Of a DNA stretch of 64,000 nt, positions 59,870-64,000 are shown piece after piece. The stretch is from the NCBI GenBank assembly GCA_000696115.1, contig JJOH01000109.1:1-64000 (forward strand), given 5' to 3'. Both the position numbers and the translations under genes were made by a program. The notes under the pieces are model-generated. The model had not been told where the DNA came from. It did no database searches and was given only the letters and a program-made list of their open reading frames with translations. Source of the DNA: Streptomyces olindensis (lineage in GTDB: Bacteria; Actinomycetota; Actinomycetes; Streptomycetales; Streptomycetaceae). Positions within the stretch are counted from its first letter, which is position 1. Every line of letters begins with the position of its first letter.

Positions 59870-61560
59870 CGCAGGTCGCACCGCCTGGTGAGGAGTTGCT
59901 GTGAGGCACCGCCGTCGGCGGAGGCGGGGGTGGTGGTGGCCTGCACCGTCCAGTAGCAGCCGAGGTTCTGGAAGGTGTGGTCGACGGTGAGCGTGTACTC
60001 GGTGGCGCCGCTCCGCTCGAAGGTCTGGGGTACACCGTCCGGTGTGCCCGGCTGTCCCGCCGTGCCTCCCGTGTGCCAGGTGACGGAGATCGAGACCGGC
60101 CCGGTGCCGTCCGTGGTGATGCCGAGGGTCGCCGTGGCGGTCGTGGGGCCCGTCTGCCGGAAGGACGACACCGAGACGTCTTTGACCTTGACGGCGGGGC
60201 TGACGGGGTCGGTCGGCGAGGCGGGGGCGGTGGTCGGCGGCTGGGAGGTGGTCTCCCCGTCGGCGGTCGTCCCGTCGCCGGGGGTGGTGCCGCCGCCGGC
60301 CGGGGTGCCGGACGCCGGGAGGCCGCCGGTGCCGGTGGTCGCCGCGTCGGGCGGTGACGGGGTGGACGACGGCGAGGGGCCGACCGACGTGGTGGATGTG
60401 GCGGACGGCGACGGCGACGGCGACGGCGAGGGCCCCGTCGCGGCGGGCGACGCCGACGGCCCCGGGCCGGGACGGGCACCGGTGGTGGCCAGCGCGGCTG
60501 CCGCCCCCTGCCCCGCGGTCCCCGGGCTGGAGGGGAGCCCGTGGCTCAGCAGGGCACCGAGGAGCACGGCTGCGGCGGACACGAGCAGCCCGGCCCGGCC
60601 CGGCAGCCACGACCAGGCCCGGCCGCGGCCCGTCGAGGGCTGACGGCCGAGCACCGTGCGCGCCGTGTCCGCGGTGCTCCGTGGCGCCTGCTGGTACGAA
60701 GGCAGGAGCAGTGACAGCAGGGCCACCAGCGCGGCGAGCCGGCCCCGGCCGCGTTCCTCCCAGTCGGGGCCGTAGGCGCCGCCGGCGGCGGCCTCCAGTT
60801 CGGTGACGAGTTCCTCGGCCCGTGCAGGACGCTCCGCCGGGTCCTTGGCCAGGCCCCGGCGCACCAGGTCCCGCACCGCCTCGGGGGTTTCGTCGGCGGG
60901 GACGGGCGCGTCGACGTGCTGGAGGGCGAGTTCCGCGAGGTTCTCACCGGCGTACGGCTTGCGGCCCGTCAGGCACTCGAAGAAGGTGGCGGTGGCCGCG
61001 TACACGTCGGCGGCAGGTGAGGCGGGAGCGCCGGTCCACTGCTCCGGAGCCATGTAGGAGGGAGTGCCGGCCACACCCGCGCTGCTGCCCGAGTCCACCG
61101 CGATGCCGAAGTCGACCAGCTTGGAGGAACCGTTCCGCGCGACGAGGACGTTCTCCGGCTTGTAGTCGCGGTGGACGACGCCGAGGCGGTGCGCGTCGGC
61201 CAGGCCGAGCAGCGAACCTTTGAGGACGACGAGCGCGGCCTCGGGGGCGAGCGGGCCCTCGCGCTTCAGCAGCGCCCGCAAGGAGACCCCGTCGACCAGC
61301 TCCATCACGATGGCGGCCCCGTCCGGGCTCTCCACGTACTCGTACAGCCCAGCGACGTACGGGCTCTCCAACCCGGCCAGCAGCCGCGCCTCCGCACGGA
61401 AGTCGCGCACGAAGCCCGGTCGGGTGCGCAGTGACTCACTGAGGTACTTCACCGCGACCGGGACACCGGTCTCCTCGTGTACGGCCGAGACGACCCGTCC
61501 GCTCGCCCCGGCACCGATGTCGAGCGACTCGGTGTATCCGGGCACTTCCCATATGTTCAT
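59866..61560 (-). CDS. receptor-type Ser/Thr protein kinase
   Basis: 564 aa. Hanks-type kinase: Gly-rich loop LDIGAGASGRVVSAV, Lys38 in VAVKYL, catalytic Asp132 in VVHRDYKPEN, VDFGIAVDSG, and APEQWTG. The HRD loop has Tyr after Asp (HRDYKPEN) rather than the usual Leu/Ile/Val. A membrane helix lies at ~321-340, then a long Pro/Ser/Thr-rich stalk (~350-470). The extracellular ~95-residue beta domain (VKDVSVSSFRQTGPTTATATLGITTDGTG...NLGCYWTVQATT) is followed by RRCDLR. There are no PASTA repeats. First gene of a two-gene operon; ligand unknown. Confidence 0.9.
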   Translation of the reverse strand: MNIWEVPGYTESLDIGAGASGRVVSAVHEETGVPVAVKYLSESLRTRPGFVRDFRAEARLLAGLESPYVAGLYEYVESPDGAAIVMELVDGVSLRALLKREGPLAPEAALVVLKGSLLGLADAHRLGVVHRDYKPENVLVARNGSSKLVDFGIAVDSGSSAGVAGTPSYMAPEQWTGAPASPAADVYAATATFFECLTGRKPYAGENLAELALQHVDAPVPADETPEAVRDLVRRGLAKDPAERPARAEELVTELEAAAGGAYGPDWEERGRGRLAALVALLSLLLPSYQQAPRSTADTARTVLGRQPSTGRGRAWSWLPGRAGLLVSAAAVLLGALLSHGLPSSPGTAGQGAAAALATTGARPGPGPSASPAATGPSPSPSPSPSATSTTSVGPSPSSTPSPPDAATTGTGGLPASGTPAGGGTTPGDGTTADGETTSQPPTTAPASPTDPVSPAVKVKDVSVSSFRQTGPTTATATLGITTDGTGPVSISVTWHTGGTAGQPGTPDGVPQTFERSGATEYTLTVDHTFQNLGCYWTVQATTTPASADGGASQQLLTRRCDLR

Positions 61561-61921
61561 CGCATCCCCCCCGGGGGCCGCCGCTCAGCAGTGGCCGGCC
61601 GCACTCGGAGACACATTTTTCGGCCATCGCGGTTGCGTGGCCAGAAAGAAGCGCCGGACGTGCCAGGACTGTGACACAGGCCGGGGCCGGTGGGACCACA
61701 CCGGGCGGAACCCTCGTTCCTTGCCATGACCGTGCGGACCACATCCGTGGTGCGGTTCACGGCGAGCCGGACCTCTCCTACCTGTTCACCGCCCGGCAGT
61801 CATGGCTGGCGTCGGGTAACGGCAGGCTGTTTCGAGCGTGCTCAGCGGCACCATCGGCGGTCAGCGGCCTCCGCGAGCGCCCAACGGCAAGCCCCCGCCG
61901 CACCCTGCGGACCACCGACGG
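61561..61921. other. intergenic region, nothing recognised
   Basis: Upstream of the kinase. No gene, operator or strong hairpin was seen. Confidence 0.5.
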
Positions 61922-62536
61922 TCACTGATCATCAGGCCCACCGACCTGACGATGTCCAGCTAGGTCCTGCGCAGGGAAGTCCGAGGCAAGTGTGGCGCGG
62001 CAGGCCGACCAAGCGGACTGGCTCAGCAGGGGGCGGAAGCGGGTGAACAGAGCGAGGAGTTCAGCTCCCCATGTCTCGCGGAAGGACGGGTCGATGCGGG
62101 CGAGGTCGACCTCGTTGGCGGCGGACAACTCGGCGAAGTCCCGGCGCTGTTGCGGCTGGAGGATGCCGGACCTGCCGGTGAAACGGTCGTGGAAGGGGGC
62201 GTCGGCATCCGCGAGCGTCGGATAGGTGGCCTTCCGGTCGCACGAGGCGTAGAGGTACACCATGGCTTCGGCCTCGGCGCCGATCGCCGCTGTGAGTTCG
62301 GCGCGGCGCTCAAGGGACAGCAGCGCCGTGGGGAAGCCGTCGGTGCCGTAGAACGCGTGGCACAGACCCGCGAGCTGGAGGGCGGGGCGGGCGCCCCACC
62401 CGGCGAGTTGCTCGCGGACGCGCTCGAGGTGCGCCAGGAGCGTGCCGCCTGGATGAGGGATCTCTGCGGCTCCGAGGTCGTGCAGGAGCGCGATGGCCTG
62501 ATCGGAAGCGGCAGGGGGAACAGGCAGAACAGGCAC
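61922..62536 (-). CDS. DUF6817-like protein
   Basis: 204 aa from GTG 62536 (GAAGGA upstream); an in-frame start at 62602 is less likely. The body (AIALLHDLGAAEIPHPGGTLLAHLERVREQLAGWGARPALQLAGLCHAFYGTDGFP) has HD-like histidines (His in HPGG, H in LAHLERV, CHAFYGTDG), and MVYLYASCDRKATYP follows. The family occurs in actinomycetes and its function is unknown; a metal-dependent hydrolase-like fold is only a guess. Divergent from a LysR gene 176 bp away. Confidence 0.7.
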   Translation of the reverse strand: MPVLPVPPAASDQAIALLHDLGAAEIPHPGGTLLAHLERVREQLAGWGARPALQLAGLCHAFYGTDGFPTALLSLERRAELTAAIGAEAEAMVYLYASCDRKATYPTLADADAPFHDRFTGRSGILQPQQRRDFAELSAANEVDLARIDPSFRETWGAELLALFTRFRPLLSQSAWSACRATLASDFPAQDLAGHRQVGGPDDQ

Positions 62537-62690
62537 GGGCGGGATCCTTCCGTCGCTCGGGTCGGCACCCGTCCGTGCCTTCGCCTGGGGTCCGGACCCC
62601 ACGAAAGCGCCGGACGGGTTGCCGCCTGGGCCCTGCGCTGATCATCGCGGCTTCGCCTTACCTCAGTCAATCCTTTGGTTTTCTCGCAAA

Positions 62691-62710
62691 ACCCAAGCTG
62701 TAGCTTGGGT
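62691..62710. promoter_or_regulatory. LysR-type palindrome at the regulator start
   Basis: ACCCAAGCT-GT-AGCTTGGGT: 9-bp perfect arms with a 2-bp centre, ending 2 bp before the LysR ATG. T-N11-A-like LysR boxes are usual, and this one would allow autorepression. Confidence 0.7.
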
Positions 62711-62712
62711 CC

Positions 62713-63648
62713 ATGACTTTGGACGACCTGCGTGTCTTCGTGGCCGTGTGCCGGGCGGGAAGCCTCAGCGCCGTCGCCCGGGAACTGGACCGCACACAGT
62801 CGGCGGTGAGCCAGCATGTGAAGCGGCTGGAACGGGAGACCGGAGTGAGTCTCCTGGAACGCCGACCTCGAGGTGTCGTGCCCACCCACGCGGGGCGTGT
62901 CCTGTGCGACGCAGCCGCCGATGGCATCGCCGGACTGGATCTGGCCCTGCGGCGCCTGGGCGACCTCGTCAACGGCGACAGCGGCTCTGTCCGCGTCACC
63001 ACGGGGGGAACGACCGTACGGCACTTCATGTCCGAGGCCATCGTCGCCTTCCGGCGGCAGTACCCGAAGGTGAACCTGGAGTTCCAGACAGAGACCTCCA
63101 GCCGTAGCTGCTTCGATGCCCTCGCCAGCGACGACCTGGACCTCGCCTGGGTCACCATCGGCAGCCCGGTGCGCGGCATCGAGCAGCGCCCCGTCGTCGA
63201 CCTGCCCTGGGTGCTGGCCGTCCGCGCCGACGATCCGCTCGCACGCAGGACTCGGATCGAGGTGGCCGACCTCGCCGGCATCCGTCTCATCCGGCTGCCA
63301 CAGAACTCCACCTCAGGTGCCCGCCTCGACGCCGCATTCGCGGAACTGGGGATCCGAAGCAGCTCCGACACCAGTGTCGCCGACTGGGACACCGCTCTCC
63401 TCCTGGCCGAACTCGGCCTCGGCCACGCGGTCGTACCTGCCCTGCCAGGCCGGCAAGCACCCGGCGACGACGGCCCTCTCCGGCTCATCCCCATCCCTCA
63501 ACTGCCCCCTCTCCCCGTAGGTTGGGCGGTGCGCCGATGGGACGCCCTCACTCCGCTCGCCCAGGTCTTCGCCGAAACGGTCGCCAGGAACTGCACGGAG
63601 AAGGCCGCCGATGCACGCGGAACGCCGGGCAACGCTCACGCCTGCTGA
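62713..63648 (+). CDS. LysR-family regulator
   Basis: 311 aa. N-terminal winged HTH: MTLDDLRVFVAVCRAGSLSAVARELDRTQSAVSQHVKRLERETGVSLLER. The C-terminal substrate-binding fold begins GSVRVTTGGTTVRHFM. No ribosome site is visible before ATG 62713 because the palindrome occupies that position; translation may be leaderless or weak. Divergent from the DUF6817-like gene, its most likely target. Confidence 0.9.
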   Translation: MTLDDLRVFVAVCRAGSLSAVARELDRTQSAVSQHVKRLERETGVSLLERRPRGVVPTHAGRVLCDAAADGIAGLDLALRRLGDLVNGDSGSVRVTTGGTTVRHFMSEAIVAFRRQYPKVNLEFQTETSSRSCFDALASDDLDLAWVTIGSPVRGIEQRPVVDLPWVLAVRADDPLARRTRIEVADLAGIRLIRLPQNSTSGARLDAAFAELGIRSSSDTSVADWDTALLLAELGLGHAVVPALPGRQAPGDDGPLRLIPIPQLPPLPVGWAVRRWDALTPLAQVFAETVARNCTEKAADARGTPGNAHAC

Positions 63649-63794
63649 CCAGGACGCACGCGCAGATCGGCGCAACGTCCATCTCGACGCCGAACCGGTG
63701 AGGAACTGCCACGCGGCGAACCACCGGCCTGCTGCTGCCGATCTCGGCGGTGTGGACGCCGTCAGGGCGTGGCGTGCGGAATCACGCCCATGCT

Positions 63795-64000
63795 CTACGG
63801 GTCACAGAACTCCGCCTCGACGGCCGCGTCCTCCAAACGCTGCTCGCCCCAATCGCCGTTGCGGTTCATGGTCATGACCTGTCGGCCGTCCGCCGAAGCC
63901 AGGGCACGGGTCGCGGAGCCGGGGATCATGCCGCCGTGGCCCCAGGCCCAGCAGCCCTCCGCGAGCTTGAAGTGCCGCAGGCCCAGGCCGTAGACGTCCT
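63795..64000 (-). CDS. serine hydrolase/beta-lactamase-family protein, C-terminal fragment at window edge
   Basis: The last 67 codons only, running off the right end; the stop TAG is at 63795-63797. Reads VYGLGLRHFKLAEGCWAWGHGGMIPGSATRALASADGRQVMTMNRNGD then EFCDP. GHGGMIPG is the K/HTG-like third motif of class C beta-lactamase/D-alanyl-D-alanine carboxypeptidase-type serine hydrolases, and VMTMNRNGDW is their typical end. Most likely a secreted or lipoprotein D,D-peptidase-like enzyme; the Ser-x-x-Lys motif lies outside the window. Confidence 0.72.
   Translation of the reverse strand, partial: DVYGLGLRHFKLAEGCWAWGHGGMIPGSATRALASADGRQVMTMNRNGDWGEQRLEDAAVEAEFCDP

Noticed and set aside
59103..60479. 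Pro/Arg-rich reverse frame opposite or overlapping the kinase stalk
   Set aside because: Low-complexity shadow of the Pro/Ser/Thr-rich linker.
1..64000. CRISPR arrays, tRNA/rRNA genes, complete insertion sequences, biosynthetic core enzymes (PKS/NRPS)
   Set aside because: No spaced direct repeats, tRNA-like cloverleaf, transposase domains or PKS/NRPS domains were recognised by eye. A dedicated scan could still find short RNA genes.

Overview
The window is very GC-rich DNA with strong third-position G/C bias. Its GTG starts, ATGA/GTGA-overlapping operons, and families such as ECF42 sigma, GAP-family membrane protein, EACC1, IclR and PASTA-less Ser/Thr kinase point to a high-GC actinomycete. 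The best fit is a Streptomyces chromosome, probably an accessory or arm region. No rRNA, tRNA, CRISPR array or intact insertion sequence was seen.

Layout. 0-2.4 kb: the 3' end of a LuxR-type regulator with two apparent single-base insertions, then a PucR-type regulator. 2.7-7.6 kb: a complete branched-chain amino-acid/amide ABC transporter operon (livFGHMK order). 7.6-14 kb: single genes and pairs, namely a broken GNAT gene, DoxX with a divergent SufR-like regulator and a shared operator, a DHFR-like reductase, an Eis-like acetyltransferase, an ECF42 sigma factor with its DGPF/YCII partner, and a VOC protein. 14-16.3 kb: a two-gene module made of a membrane-anchored caspase-like protease and an EACC1 protein, which belongs to the class of predicted actinobacterial conflict/immunity systems. 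16.5-18.6 kb: a GlxA-type regulator and a GAPDH. 18.7-21.4 kb: a decay zone with two damaged methyltransferase genes, a STAS protein and an SDR remnant.

21.5-45.6 kb: a large nitrogen/amine catabolic island. First comes a GABA-type cluster (class III aminotransferase, fused FAD/Fe-S D-2-hydroxyacid dehydrogenase, succinate-semialdehyde-type dehydrogenase). A cupin and two near-identical IclR regulators follow, each with the same double operator. Then comes a 13-gene operon: two tandem SolA-like oxidases, an M14 deacylase, a PotDABC-type importer, an aminotransferase, a second M14 deacylase, an aldehyde dehydrogenase, an aldo/keto reductase, a HAD protein and a DadA-like oxidase. A hairpin separates this operon from aspartate ammonia-lyase. 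A second decayed copy of the same SDR lies at the right edge. The inferred logic is import of an N-acylated or N-alkylated amine, deacylation or oxidation, transamination, aldehyde oxidation, and then aspartate to fumarate. The logic resembles ectoine/diaminobutyrate breakdown, but no ectoine hydrolase is present and the substrate is unknown.

46-64 kb: regulator-target pairs with visible operators. These include a membrane-tethered PstS-domain protein, an esterase, TetR with a GAP-family protein, XRE with SDR and DsbA-like proteins, TetR with an alpha/beta hydrolase, an MpaB-like remnant, TetR with an atypical SDR, a DUF805 protein, a secreted SH3-like protein, a Ser/Thr kinase with a membrane partner, a DUF6817-like protein, a LysR regulator with a palindrome at its start, and a serine hydrolase running off the right end.

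Reading-frame damage is common. Part of it (extra C in C-runs) could be sequencing error. The internal deletions in the methyltransferase and SDR genes look like genuine decay.
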